From Owenweeksia sp048267305 (GTDB taxonomy: Bacteria; Bacteroidota; Bacteroidia; Flavobacteriales; Schleiferiaceae), in NCBI GenBank assembly GCA_048267305.1, contig JBLWXT010000009.1, forward strand, positions 86,263 through 150,262: a stretch of DNA of 64,000 nt, read 5' to 3'. The notes beneath the pieces are model-generated. The model was given only the letters and a program-made list of their open reading frames with translations, ran no database searches and was not told the DNA's origin. Made by a program: the position numbers and the translations under genes. Each line of letters opens with the position of its first letter. Position 1 is the stretch's first letter. Below, in pieces: positions 55,364 through 64,000 of this stretch.

Positions 55364-56521
55364 TTACTCCAACCAGCTTTTCCAGTACTCGCCATCATCA
55401 ATGTCTAAAGCGGCCTGGGTAAGTTTAAGTGGTTTAAAGGTATCCACCATCACGGCAAGTTCTTCCGTTACCTTTTGGCCAATACTTCTTTCCATAGCAC
55501 CTGGGTGCGGCCCATGAGGGATTCCACCGGGGTGCAGACTGATATAGCCTTTCTCCACATGGTTACGGCTCATAAAGTCGCCATCAACATAATATAGCAC
55601 TTCATCGCTATCAATATTACTGTGGTTGTAGGGTGCAGGCACAGCTTCGGGGTGGTAATCATACAAGCGTGGACAGAAGGAACAAACTACATAGCCTGCC
55701 GCTTCAAAAGTTTGGTGTACGGGTGGTGGTTGGTGTACACGCCCTGTAATCGGTTCAAAATCTTTGATGTTAAATGCATACGGAAAGTTGTATCCGTCCC
55801 ATCCTACCACGTCAAAAGGGTGTGTGGCGTACACCAGCTGGTGAAGCATTCCCTGCTTTTTAATCTTTATCAGGAATTCGCCTTTTTCATCATGGGTTTC
55901 CAGATCACTTGGTCTGCGGATATCGCGTTCACAAAAAGGAGAATGCTCTAACAACTGCCCAAAATAATTACGGTAGCGCTTGGGCGCGTATATGGGGGAA
56001 AAGGAATCTAAAATGAAAAGGCGGTTGTCCTCGGTATCAAACTCAATCTGGTAAATCATACCACGTGGGATAACCAGATAATCACCATACCCAAATTTAA
56101 TGTTACCCAAAAAGGTGCGCAGTGTGCCTGAACCTTTGTGTACAAATATCATTTCATCGGCATCCGCATTTTTATAAAAGTAGGCAGACATTGATTTACG
56201 AGGAGCAGCCAATGAAACGTGCACATCGTTGTTTACCAAAACCGCAGTTCGGGATTCGAGAAAGTCGTCTTTGGGTTTTACATTAAAGCCTTTGAGCATG
56301 CGGCTGGTAATGGTTTTGTCGATAGCAACTTTGGGCGAAACATCTATGGCCTCGCCTATTGCTTTTACCTGAGTGGGGCGATGTACGTGATAAAGCAGAG
56401 AAGACATTCCGTCAAAACCAACAGTTCCAAATAGCTGCTCATAGTAGTAGCCTCCATCCGGTTTTTTAAAAGTTGTATGTCGCTTATGCGGAATTTTTCC
56501 TAGAGTGTGATAAAAGGGCAT
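55364..56521 (-). CDS. hmgA: Homogentisate 1,2-dioxygenase
   Basis: A 385-aa cupin-type Fe(II) dioxygenase that opens the homogentisate ring to maleylacetoacetate. N-terminal MPFYHTLGKIPHKRHTTF, the QPPPVHQTFEAAGYVVCSF segment and the iron-ligand region HPGGIPHGPHPGAMERSI are characteristic; DEVLYYVDGDFMSR carries another conserved stretch. Together with hppD it forms the first steps of tyrosine degradation. Fumarylacetoacetase and maleylacetoacetate isomerase are not in the window. TAAATTTG on the minus strand at 56548-56555 fits a -7 box. Confidence 0.95.
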   Translation of the reverse strand: MPFYHTLGKIPHKRHTTFKKPDGGYYYEQLFGTVGFDGMSSLLYHVHRPTQVKAIGEAIDVSPKVAIDKTITSRMLKGFNVKPKDDFLESRTAVLVNNDVHVSLAAPRKSMSAYFYKNADADEMIFVHKGSGTLRTFLGNIKFGYGDYLVIPRGMIYQIEFDTEDNRLFILDSFSPIYAPKRYRNYFGQLLEHSPFCERDIRRPSDLETHDEKGEFLIKIKKQGMLHQLVYATHPFDVVGWDGYNFPYAFNIKDFEPITGRVHQPPPVHQTFEAAGYVVCSFCPRLYDYHPEAVPAPYNHSNIDSDEVLYYVDGDFMSRNHVEKGYISLHPGGIPHGPHPGAMERSIGQKVTEELAVMVDTFKPLKLTQAALDIDDGEYWKSWLE

Positions 56522-56851
56522 GCTAGCTAATCTTAAAAGTGAAGGTTCAAATTTAGGGATTCTTATTACTCTTATGTTATGACAAATGTCACGAGGCTTG
56601 GTTCAGGGTTGAAATTTAACCGAGCGGTAGGCTTAAATAATAAAGCCCCGCGGTAATTCACAAACCACGGGGCCTTCTCTGTAAGAAACCATTTAGAAAT
56701 TATACGTCAGTTTGTTAAGGCACATTTTCAATCGTGACTTATCTCTTTCCACAGCTCGCACTATGATTCGCGAAAAGCCCTTAGTTGTCCAAAAAATCTG
56801 TTCTAAACAATTCTAAAACCAATTCATAACGGTTTCTACATCACACAACAA
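56522..56851. other. Gene-free region with a terminator
   Basis: 330 bp between hmgA and the T9SS cargo gene. It holds a minus-strand terminator at 56643-56676 (stem GCCCCG/CGGGGC plus GGT/ACC, then a T-rich run on the minus strand) and the probable hmgA -7 box at 56548-56555. No credible reading frame. Confidence 0.6.
56643..56676 (-). terminator. Rho-independent terminator after T9SS cargo gene
   Basis: On the minus strand: GGCCCCGTGGT ... ACCGCGGGGC followed by TTTATTATTT. One mismatch in the stem. Confidence 0.7.
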
Positions 56852-57859
56852 CTACTTAATTATTTTATGGCTTGTGCCCGATTTTTCATTTACAATAAGA
56901 TAAACGCCCGAGCTCAGCTTTTCAAGGTTTACAAGTTGGTAGCTGCCGGCATTAACATTAAAGGTACTCAATAATTGCCCGCTAGTGCTATACAGTTTAA
57001 ATTCAAGCGGGGCTTTTTCTTCATTTAATACCCACCAGCTTTTATCACCCTGCTTGTAAACCACACGATAATTGCTTTGTGGGTAGTAAGTAGGAAGTCC
57101 AACGTGTCTCAAGGGCTGGTTCCTGTAAGCCGTATCAAGGTAGGCGAGTTTGTTATTGATGACATTATAGCCGTGGGCTGTATCCTGTTTGCGGCTCCAG
57201 ATAAAAGCATAAGTAAGGCTGAACTCCTGCCCAGCGGAAATGGTAAATGGCCCTGCATTGGCCAATGCTCTTTTGTCATTCACGTTGCCAGGAGACTCAA
57301 ACCAGTTTACCGGACTAGATGGTTCATAAGCTCCAGTGCTATCAAAACTATTACCGGGGTAAGCAAACGATGTTTTAGTGCCCATGTTGCTTACTACATA
57401 ACCATCGCCATTACCTACATTGAAAATGCCAGATGGGTTCTCAATTATCAGGTTATTCCCGTTAGCCCAAAGGCCTTTCATGTAATTGTAAAATTCAATG
57501 GGGATATTTGGGTTTCCCTGTGGGCCGCTGAGGTTATTATAATACATGGAGCCTGAAAGTAAAATTTGCTCCCGCACCCCTGTAGCAGGGTTTTCGGGAA
57601 TGCAATTGCCGTTGGCATCGCGTACCCCATCTATACAACCATCCCGGTCATTGTCTATTCCATCAAAGTAATCAGCTGGTGGACCCTGAATCATGCGTAG
57701 GCCGCAAGTGGCCAAGCGGGTGCCGAAGCCCTTAGGTCCTTCATCATCACTATCTCCATTATAAGTGAAAATAGAGTTGGCAGAAATATTGGTTCCGTTT
57801 AAATCATCCCGTGCATTTCCTAAATCAAAGTCAGCAAAAATGGAGAAGTAGGAATCCAA
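56852..57859 (-). CDS. 3' part of a frameshifted T9SS type A cargo gene
   Basis: A 335-aa frame (opening at a TTG) that continues the gene starting at 58526. The joined sense would read IINR near the break and then LDSYFSIFADFDLGNARDD, a common run in Bacteroidota surface proteins of this type, with acidic DGIDNDRDGCIDG repeats and, at the end, a T9SS type A sorting domain (LYSTSGQLLSTFNVNAGSYQ, then LSSGVYLIV). Without the 5' part it lacks a signal peptide. Confidence 0.72.
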   Translation of the reverse strand: MDSYFSIFADFDLGNARDDLNGTNISANSIFTYNGDSDDEGPKGFGTRLATCGLRMIQGPPADYFDGIDNDRDGCIDGVRDANGNCIPENPATGVREQILLSGSMYYNNLSGPQGNPNIPIEFYNYMKGLWANGNNLIIENPSGIFNVGNGDGYVVSNMGTKTSFAYPGNSFDSTGAYEPSSPVNWFESPGNVNDKRALANAGPFTISAGQEFSLTYAFIWSRKQDTAHGYNVINNKLAYLDTAYRNQPLRHVGLPTYYPQSNYRVVYKQGDKSWWVLNEEKAPLEFKLYSTSGQLLSTFNVNAGSYQLVNLEKLSSGVYLIVNEKSGTSHKIIK

Positions 57860-58526
57860 ATAATCGATTGATAATTTTATATTCTTTAAACAGTATGCTA
57901 TCTTCTATTCCGCCCGTTTTATAACCATATATCATGCAATGCACTTCCACGCCCATGCCTCCGGAGACACGCCCATTCTTGTCATTAAAGATGGTGTAAA
58001 TGGCTTCATCTCCTTTTATTTTAGGATAATCACCATCTGCTGGAACATAATTTCCGTCTTGGTTTACATCCACAAAAGGAGCCAGATAATAGGCCTCACC
58101 CATGCTGGTGTCTCCATGCGCGGGCCAGTTGGCAATTTCCGCGGGGATTCCCACTGTCATTTTATTTTTAAAATCAGTGAGTGTTTGCAGGCTTACCCTA
58201 TGTACTTTATTGTATTTTGTGGAAGCTGCAGGGTCGATGGATATGGGGCCAGGCGAGAAGTCTAACCCAGATTGACGATAGGTTTGTGCCGATTGATACA
58301 GGGTATTGCTGTTAGTGTCTATCCCTCCCAGCCAAATGCCATCTGCAAAAAGCAGTGGTTTATAGGTGGAGTCGTCCCAGGTTTCCATTTCCCATATTCC
58401 GCCATCAGCATATACCAAGGCCTTTAGGGTATTTATTTCAATAGAATCAACAGCTAAATTTTGAGCAAATAGTGAAGAAGTGGACAGTAGAACTGTCCCC
58501 AGTATTGTTTGGGTAATTTTTTTCAA
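57831..58526 (-). pseudogene. 5' part of a frameshifted T9SS cargo gene
   Basis: A 231-aa frame with a signal peptide (1-21, ending SLFAQ) and the domain opening LAVDSIEINTLKALVYADGG, WLGGIDTNSNTLYQSAQTYR and DVNQDGNYVPADGDYPKIKG. The last residues (LFGFLLLHFC) are out of register; the true sense continues in the frame of 56852-57859. A shift of one base gained or two lost near 57850 explains the break. The whole gene would encode about 560 aa. Confidence 0.75.
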
Positions 58527-58610
58527 GGTTTACAGAATTTTGAGTTACCCTTTGGACAAACGGTTTTGAAAAAGGTTGCACGAAAAACCCTACTTGCAAA
58601 AAAAAATAGC

Positions 58611-59651
58611 TTATCCCTTTATTTTCACCTTTTTATGGCTATGAAAAATCTTCTTTTGTTTTTTACCCTTTCGCAGTTTTTTTTGTTCTTCTTCGGGTAA
58701 ATGGATTATTTCCTGACAAGCGGCAGAACAAGTACCTTCATGCTCCTTAGCGCATTCATCACACTGAATAAACAATAGATTACATTCCTTATTAGCACAG
58801 TTTACGTGGATATCGCTTGGCTTTCCACACTGATGGCAGTGGCTTATTACCTCTTCGCTAATCGTTTCTCCCAATCGTTCATCAAAAACAAAGTTTTTGC
58901 CTTTAAATTTATTGGGGAGTTCGGCAGTTTTTATTTGGCGAGCATAGTCAATAATACCACCATGCAGTTGGTTTACATCTTTAAAACCGTGGTGCTTTAG
59001 GTAGGCACTGGTTTTTTCACAACGGATGCCGCCAGTACAATACAGCAGTACTTTTTGGTCTTCCTTACCTTTCAGCATTTCCAATACTTCGGGCAATTCA
59101 TCTCTAAAGGTTTCGGCTTCGGGCAGCAAGGCATTTTCAAAATGGCCTATTTCACTTTCGTAATGATTGCGGATATCCACTACTATGGCCTGTCCGCTAT
59201 CCATGGCCTCATTCCACTCCTGAGCGTTGAGGTGGCGGCCCACATTGGTTACATCCCAGTCTTCTTCCACCAATCCATCGGCCACAATTTTCTCACGAAC
59301 TTTTACTGTGAGTTTGATGAATGACTTTCCATCATCTTCTACGGCAATTTTAAAGGGGACATCCTTAAACTCAGGATGGGCATATACCTTTTCCACAAAG
59401 GCCGTCCAGTTGTGCTCGGGTACATTCATCTGGGCATTGATGCCTTCTCTCGCCACATATATGCGGCCAAGACAATTTAGCTCGCCCCACTCTTTATAGA
59501 GTTGGTCGCGCATGGCCTGGGGATCTTCAATAATTACATAACGGTAAAAGGAAACCGTGCGCCTGTTAAAGGTTTCAGCTTCCAGTTTCTTTCGTAGTTC
59601 TTCGGGGCTTTGTTTGTTGTAAAGCCCCTTTTTTCCTGCATTGGGGTCCAT
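58611..59651 (-). CDS. trhO: tRNA uridine(34) hydroxylase (rhodanese-type)
   Basis: A 346-aa member of the TrhO/YceA family, which makes 5-hydroxyuridine at position 34 of tRNAs. N-terminal acylphosphatase-like domain (about 35-120, FYRYVIIEDPQAMRDQLYKE), UPF0176 linker, rhodanese domain (about 140-240) with the active loop LLYCTGGIRCEKTSAYL, and a C-terminal Cys-rich zinc-like region (CHQCGKPSDIHVNCANKEC, CDECAKEHEGTCSAAC) typical of the longer family members. The last 25 residues are Lys-rich. Single gene. Confidence 0.92.
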   Translation of the reverse strand: MDPNAGKKGLYNKQSPEELRKKLEAETFNRRTVSFYRYVIIEDPQAMRDQLYKEWGELNCLGRIYVAREGINAQMNVPEHNWTAFVEKVYAHPEFKDVPFKIAVEDDGKSFIKLTVKVREKIVADGLVEEDWDVTNVGRHLNAQEWNEAMDSGQAIVVDIRNHYESEIGHFENALLPEAETFRDELPEVLEMLKGKEDQKVLLYCTGGIRCEKTSAYLKHHGFKDVNQLHGGIIDYARQIKTAELPNKFKGKNFVFDERLGETISEEVISHCHQCGKPSDIHVNCANKECNLLFIQCDECAKEHEGTCSAACQEIIHLPEEEQKKLRKGKKQKKIFHSHKKVKIKG

Positions 59652-60085
59652 CTGCGAATGATTTTTTTTACGAGAGGCAAAATTACAAAAGGCATGTAAC
59701 TAAGAAGGCAATGAGTGTTGACTTCGGTAAACTTTGAGCTAAGGATTGATCTAAATTAAAGAAGCTCGGTTTTCCAGTTCATTTTAAATGACTCAAATTA
59801 TTAATATAATCCCATCTGAAATGTCCATTTCAAATATTTTGTGATGGTTATTGATGACCAACGAAAGTTTTTTTGATTTTTTTTTCAAAAAAATAGTATT
59901 AATAATGTGTTAGTGTAAATGATTGAAAATCAGTTGTGGCATTTATTTGCTCAAAACTAAATGGACTACAAAATAAGCTGTATCTATTTGATAGATAAGG
60001 CATTGAGGTTTGTTTGAAGGTGTCGGTGAGTTATATTTGTCCCGAAGGGATTAAAAACTTCTTTGTCACTTAAAAACTCCAACTT
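59652..60085. other. Gene-free A/T-rich region
   Basis: 434 bp with no credible gene. A consensus promoter for the downstream T9SS-like gene sits near its right end (60009-60039). The rest is A/T-rich and shows no repeat or strong hairpin that I can see. Confidence 0.6.
60009..60039 (+). promoter_or_regulatory. Consensus Bacteroidota promoter
   Basis: TTTG (60009-60012), 19 bp, then TATATTTG (60032-60039): an exact fit to TTTG-N19-TAnnTTTG. It is about 46 bp upstream of the ATG at 60086. Confidence 0.65.
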
Positions 60086-61666
60086 ATGAAACACTCTACC
60101 CTTTTTAGGGCTGCAATATTATGCAGTACACTCTCACTTTCTTTTAATGGTTTTTCGCAAGATTTATATGTGGCCTCTGGTGATACTCTTTGGGTACAAC
60201 CAGGAGGTTTACTTACTGTAGAAGGAAGTATTTCATCTAGCGGAAGCGTATATCTACAGGCAGACGCCACTGGTTATGCCCAGCTGCAACAGGTAAACAA
60301 TGTAAGCAACACGGGTAACGTGGATATGGAAATGTATCTCACAGATATGTATGACGGCTGGAGGCACCTGGCCGTGCCATTTACCAATAATCTGAATACC
60401 GTAAAGTTAGGAGGCCTAAGCTTTATCACCAGTGCCAACGATGGCGGTTTGGCCGGCAGGCGCAGTGTATATTACTGGGATGCCACCGATAACGGAATGG
60501 GTAATAATGAGGCCAATGGATGGACGGAGGCTCCCTTTAACAAATCCGGTGTTTCGGCTTTTACCGTTTACGGAGCTCAAAATGGCTGGCACGACTTTTC
60601 TCAAACTATAAGAATGGGCGGTGCCCCTGCCAATGGAGATATAAGCTTTGCCCTAAAAAATACCTACGATATTGGTCAAACGGGTAATGCCAACGCTCGC
60701 GGCTGGAACTTTATACCCAACCCTTATCCAAGTAATATTAGCGCACAAAAATTATTTGCCCTAACCAATTTCCCAACGTATAAAGCCATACATGTATGGG
60801 ATAACGATAACCAGCAATATGAGGCCATTACTACGAGTGGAGTTTCGGTGTATAATACCAATGCCAGCGCTAATGCGGCTACACATATACAGCCATTTCA
60901 GGGATTTTGGGTAAAAGCTAATGCTGATGTAACCCTTACCATTGATAATACAGTGCGCGAGCCAGACTCTACAGCAACTGCCTTTTTACAAGCAAAACCT
61001 TATGATTTGCTGCGCCTGGCGGTAACCAACCATAACGATTCTACTCTGGATAAAATGGTGGTCTTTTTTGGCCCTGACGCCTCATTGGGTATCGACAACG
61101 GTTATGATGCCTATAAGGTGAAATCCACTGAAGATGTTCCCACTATGTACATGGAACACCACGGCCTGGATTTAAGTATGAATTATCTACCTATAGGTTC
61201 CTATAGTATCCCGGTAACGGTAGCCACACAACAAAACCAAACCAGCCATACATTTAGTTTGGATGATAGCCAGCTGGATGCAGCATGGACAGTGGAGCTT
61301 GAAGATTTGGCAGGCCACAAACGAGTGGATCTGCGCAAGCAAAACCTTACTACTAACATTGATGTAAATGATAGTAAAAAGCGATTCATACTTCATTTAA
61401 ATAACACAACAGTAAGCATGGTAGAGCAGAAGCTGCAGGCCGAATTAATTGGCTGGGCAGATGCAAATGGGGATATTAATGTACGTAAGCTGGGGCTTGG
61501 TAATGGTACCATATCACTTTATGGTCTTGATGGAAAGTTATACGCCAGCCAAAGGATGGATGATTCTCAGATTACTATGCGCACTCCACGTACAGGTGGT
61601 GTTTACATTCTCCACTTTACCAGTGATGATTTGGGAACATTCTCCCAAAAAGTATTGGTGCCTTAA
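60086..61666 (+). CDS. Secreted surface protein with C-terminal sorting-like domain
   Basis: A 526-aa protein with signal peptide (1-24, ending NGFSQ). The N-terminal segment (YVASGDTLWVQPGGLLTVEG, then GSVYLQADATGYAQL) is a beta-solenoid-type opening common in Bacteroidota surface proteins; YDGWRHLAVPFTNN and GWNFIPNPYPSNI follow. The last 80 residues (DINVRKLGLGNGTISLYGLD to SQKVLVP) look like a T9SS type A sorting domain. Probably surface exposed or released. It has a consensus promoter upstream and no partner gene. Confidence 0.8.
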   Translation: MKHSTLFRAAILCSTLSLSFNGFSQDLYVASGDTLWVQPGGLLTVEGSISSSGSVYLQADATGYAQLQQVNNVSNTGNVDMEMYLTDMYDGWRHLAVPFTNNLNTVKLGGLSFITSANDGGLAGRRSVYYWDATDNGMGNNEANGWTEAPFNKSGVSAFTVYGAQNGWHDFSQTIRMGGAPANGDISFALKNTYDIGQTGNANARGWNFIPNPYPSNISAQKLFALTNFPTYKAIHVWDNDNQQYEAITTSGVSVYNTNASANAATHIQPFQGFWVKANADVTLTIDNTVREPDSTATAFLQAKPYDLLRLAVTNHNDSTLDKMVVFFGPDASLGIDNGYDAYKVKSTEDVPTMYMEHHGLDLSMNYLPIGSYSIPVTVATQQNQTSHTFSLDDSQLDAAWTVELEDLAGHKRVDLRKQNLTTNIDVNDSKKRFILHLNNTTVSMVEQKLQAELIGWADANGDINVRKLGLGNGTISLYGLDGKLYASQRMDDSQITMRTPRTGGVYILHFTSDDLGTFSQKVLVP

Positions 61667-61899
61667 TTTTTTTCTTCAGAATCTCTTACACAAATTTCTA
61701 AAACCATTGTCTCTGCAAGTGCGGCACCATTAGATAGAAGCCTAAGTTATTACCTGCCACCGAGTCAGCGTCAGGTGCCAAAAAACACAATGTTAAAGCA
61801 AAAGGCAGCTTAAACTCAAAATAATAATCATTATGAGATCATCCAATAGAAGGATATTCTCTTTTTTAATCCACTACAACCCTTTTTATTAAAACAATC

Positions 61900-62556
61900 A
61901 TGAAAACAAAAATTACAATTGCCATACTGGCATTAAGCACATTTATCGCTAGCGCTCAATCAGGAAATGTGGGTATCGGTACAAGTTCGCCTCAGTCTAA
62001 ACTTCATGTAGAAGGCAACTTACGAGTAGATTCCTTAAAATCTATTGATTATTCCAAATACAATGTGGTGTTGGATACCGTGACTAAGGAATTTGCTATA
62101 CAAAAGGTAAGGCCAGAAAATGAAAAGCTAGTTCGCATTGCTGCTCGAACAAATAGCAATAGTATACCGAATAGTACAAGTACACTTGTTGTATGGTCTA
62201 GCACTGAAATTAACACAGTGCCTTCTGCCTGGAATGCTGCTACAGGAACTTTTACTGCTCCCCGAGATGGTATTTATAAGTTTGCGGCTCACATTACTTA
62301 TGCTACAAATACAGCAATTGGCAAACAAGTCAATATCTCAGCTTTTGTTAACAGTACAACAGAGTATGCCACAAGTATAAATTTCAATAGTAATGGAACA
62401 GGGACTACGCCAAAGCCTACAGGTGCTCTTAATGTAATGGTGGAATTAGCTCAAGGTGACATTGTGCAATTTCGCACTTTTCATAGTATTGGATCAACCA
62501 CTTTACTTACAGCAGATAATCGCTTGAACTATATGTATATTGAAGAGCTTCCTTAA
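61900..62556 (+). CDS. Secreted protein with C1q/TNF-like domain
   Basis: A 218-aa protein with signal peptide (1-19, ending ASAQ), a GNVGIGTSSPQSKLHVEG module at the N-terminus, and a C-terminal C1q-like jelly roll (about 80-218): WNAATGTFTAPRDGIYKFAA is the hallmark, and RLNYMYIEEL is the closing strand. C1q-like domains trimerise and often bind ligands. The GIGTSSP N-module is also seen in tail-fibre-like proteins. No T9SS signal. The stop is 37 bp before the next gene, which has the same N-terminal module. Confidence 0.8.
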   Translation: MKTKITIAILALSTFIASAQSGNVGIGTSSPQSKLHVEGNLRVDSLKSIDYSKYNVVLDTVTKEFAIQKVRPENEKLVRIAARTNSNSIPNSTSTLVVWSSTEINTVPSAWNAATGTFTAPRDGIYKFAAHITYATNTAIGKQVNISAFVNSTTEYATSINFNSNGTGTTPKPTGALNVMVELAQGDIVQFRTFHSIGSTTLLTADNRLNYMYIEELP

Positions 62557-62593
62557 ACCACTGCTTCAAATTTCCAATAAACCCCTTGCCACT

Positions 62594-63328
62594 ATGAAAA
62601 AAACATACTTTCTTACCCTTATTCTTGCCTTAGCGGGATATATGGCCACGGCCCAAACAGGAAACGTGGGCGTAGGTACCAGCACCCCTACAGAAAAACT
62701 AGAAGTCAATGGAAATTATAAAGACTCTTCTTTTTCTACTACATGGAAATCGCATACTAATGGTGGTATCTATTACACAGCGGACTATATTGTTATTTAC
62801 AACGGTACTTTTTACAAAAACCTAACTGGCACAAATACAGATGCCACTCCTGATGCGGATGCTACAAACTGGGTGAATTTATGCCCAGCAGCACCAACAC
62901 CAGAGTTCTTACACGCTAGCATGAATGCAGATGAGAATGTACAAGTAAATAATAATATTGATAACCTTACGATATTAGCTTCTGCTGGCAATGTAGGTGC
63001 AGCTGGCTTTAATGCTGGCGGTGGTACAGTAACGCTTACTGCAGGTGTCACCTATAAATTAACAGCTGCTTTAAATGCGGTAGATGTTACAGGTATGACA
63101 TTTGTAGTTTATTCTTGGTATAACATTACGGCAGCAGCTAATATTGGAAATAGAGGTTTCTTTTATCCGGTTAATGCTTCTGCAAATATCTCATCGCAAC
63201 CAACTGCTGTAGCGTATATAACACCTACTGTTACTACTACTGTAGATTTAAGAATTATTAGTATAGGAGGTGTAACTACGGCTACAATAGATGCAGATTA
63301 TGGATATATAACAGTGGAAGCACTATAA
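62594..63328 (+). CDS. Secreted protein, paralogous N-module, Gly/Thr-rich body
   Basis: A 244-aa protein; start at ATG 62594 (MKKTYFLTLILALAGYMATAQ signal) and not the in-frame ATG at 62540, which overlaps the previous gene. The mature N-terminus GNVGVGTSTPTEKLEVNG matches the previous protein's GNVGIGTSSP module. The middle has a carbohydrate-binding-like IVIYNGTFYKNLTGTNTD motif (similar to a ChtBD3/CBM5-type WxxxxxY strand) and the end is a Thr/Ala-rich beta domain. Together the two genes look like a surface-fibre pair. No sorting domain is visible. Confidence 0.75.
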   Translation: MKKTYFLTLILALAGYMATAQTGNVGVGTSTPTEKLEVNGNYKDSSFSTTWKSHTNGGIYYTADYIVIYNGTFYKNLTGTNTDATPDADATNWVNLCPAAPTPEFLHASMNADENVQVNNNIDNLTILASAGNVGAAGFNAGGGTVTLTAGVTYKLTAALNAVDVTGMTFVVYSWYNITAAANIGNRGFFYPVNASANISSQPTAVAYITPTVTTTVDLRIISIGGVTTATIDADYGYITVEAL

Positions 63329-63377
63329 TGAATAGTTTCATAATACTTTAGGCTGCAAGGCCATAATTGTATTTGAA

Positions 63378-63416
63378 TAAAAAAGTGCCGGCTCAATACT
63401 TGGGTCGGCATTTTTA
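63378..63416 (+). terminator. Rho-independent terminator
   Basis: Stem TGCCGGCTC with GGGTCGGCA (two G-T wobbles), A run before and T run after. It lies 50 bp behind the preceding secreted-protein gene. Confidence 0.7.
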
Positions 63417-63443
63417 TATTTACCCCACTTTACAGATAAAGCT

Positions 63444-63506
63444 ATGCAAGAAAAAATAGTGGTTTTAGGCTTTTCTGGCCAAATAGGAACAGACTTAACT
63501 ACATGA
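63444..63506 (+). pseudogene. Remnant of an NAD-binding epimerase/dehydrogenase gene
   Basis: An ATG at 63444 opens a 20-codon frame, MQEKIVVLGFSGQIGTDLTT, then stop. The GFSGQIG run is the dinucleotide-binding GxxGxxG loop of short-chain epimerases such as Bacteroidota L-threonine dehydrogenase. Everything after it is gone or degraded (QIGHKEVVRK is still readable in another frame from about 63511). Clearly a remnant; the exact parent gene is a guess. Confidence 0.5.
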
Positions 63507-63574
63507 GAGCCAAATAGGTCACAAAGAAGTAGTGAGGAAGGTTATCTGCCTGTGTGTAATTAATTGATACTTGA

Positions 63575-64000
63575 TTACTGCTTTATAACTTTCAGATGTC
63601 TTATTTCTTCCCCCACTTTAACATGATAAAAATAAATCCCATTGGGCAGCTGGCTCAAATCCACCTCAAACTCTTGTTGGCCTTGTACGGAAAGACCGTT
63701 GTAAACCTCCATTACTTTTTGGCCTGAAATGCTGCGGAGGTTTATTTGCAGCGGCACAGGAATTTGGGTGTAGAGGTTTATCTGCTGTAGCGCGGATGAA
63801 GGGTTAGGGTAAAGTTCTGCACTAATTTTATTACTATTAATAATTTCAGGTAATCCAATATCATCAATTACACTAAATGCTCTAAGTACATGACAAAAAC
63901 CACCTAACCACCTGTCCATCAATAATTTAATGTTGATAAGTTCATGAAAAAAGCTGAGTGAAATAGAGTTTAAAACCTTGAAAGCCAGTATATTAGAAGA
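63575..64000 (-). CDS. T9SS type A sorting-domain protein, partial at right edge
   Basis: The frame is open from base 64000 to the TAA at 63575 (141 codons), so the N-terminal part lies outside. The last 80 residues (AELYPNPSSALQQINLYTQI, then LRSISGQKVMEVYNGL, LPNGIYFYHVKVG) form a full T9SS type A sorting domain. Upstream residues SFFHELINIKLLMDRWLGGF look less like a typical cargo body and might be part of a decayed gene. If intact, the product is exported by T9SS. Confidence 0.65.
   Translation of the reverse strand, partial: SSNILAFKVLNSISLSFFHELINIKLLMDRWLGGFCHVLRAFSVIDDIGLPEIINSNKISAELYPNPSSALQQINLYTQIPVPLQINLRSISGQKVMEVYNGLSVQGQQEFEVDLSQLPNGIYFYHVKVGEEIRHLKVIKQ

Noticed and set aside
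59652..60008. Small gene in the long gap before 60086
   Set aside because: No start with a reasonable frame beyond about 30 codons and no coding-like composition; only A/T-rich sequence.

Overview
The window looks like a chromosomal stretch of a Bacteroidota bacterium, most likely Flavobacteriales (Cryomorphaceae/Schleiferiaceae-like; the family is a guess). The signs are many secreted proteins ending in type IX secretion (T9SS) C-terminal sorting domains of both the type A and the gliding-motility-associated form, a DUF5686 carboxypeptidase-regulatory-like protein, promoters of the TTTG-N19-TAnnTTTG type, tyrosine catabolism genes, and an adjacent gene pair that looks like sulfonolipid (capnine) synthesis.

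Layout. 1-6173 (minus): a compact type II secretion/type IV pilus-like operon (pseudopilin, A24 prepilin peptidase, GspE ATPase, secretin, PilM/GspL-like and PilO/GspM-like proteins, and a lipoprotein cut by the left edge). 6294-7835: a divergent helical protein of unknown function. 8026-25624 (plus): a tightly packed eight-gene operon centred on two giant proteins, a 2043-aa SpvB-like/RHS protein and a 2675-aa RHS-core protein, together with a DNRLRE protein, an OmpH/Skp-like chaperone and small secreted or lipoproteins. 25625-28500: an unstable tail of that locus. It holds an IS1-type transposase fragment, an orphan RHS tip carrying a GH24 lysozyme-like domain, a truncated secreted-protein gene, a RAYT transposase between inverted REP palindromes, a 128-bp tandem array, and tRNA-Ser(GGA) with a degraded partial copy.

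28537-45071 is mostly conserved core: asparaginase and TatD hydrolase, FkbM methyltransferase, 2-oxoglutarate dehydrogenase E1/E2, MscS channel, polyprenyl synthetase, RfbA, an RND/MMPL-type exporter and a DUF5686 protein. Two intergenic copies of a roughly 130-bp repeat (30456-30586 and 38815-38944) show compensatory base changes and look like a structured element. A MITE-like G/C-run element sits at 42378-42505.

45357-50237 has a decayed TVP38-type membrane protein gene and two T9SS cargo genes whose reading frames are broken, one at a C9 homopolymer just after the start codon. 50336-56521 contains hppD and hmgA flanking a cysteate-synthase-like gene, an alpha-oxoamine synthase and a lipoprotein. 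56852-64000 has a third frame-broken T9SS cargo gene, TrhO, and several secreted surface proteins, ending in a T9SS protein that is open to the right edge.

The best candidate for an undescribed system is the RHS operon with its dedicated chaperone and lipoproteins, followed by a displaced lysozyme tip. The covarying intergenic repeat and the repeated frame breaks in T9SS cargo genes are the next most interesting signals. All family assignments are by eye; no database search was possible.
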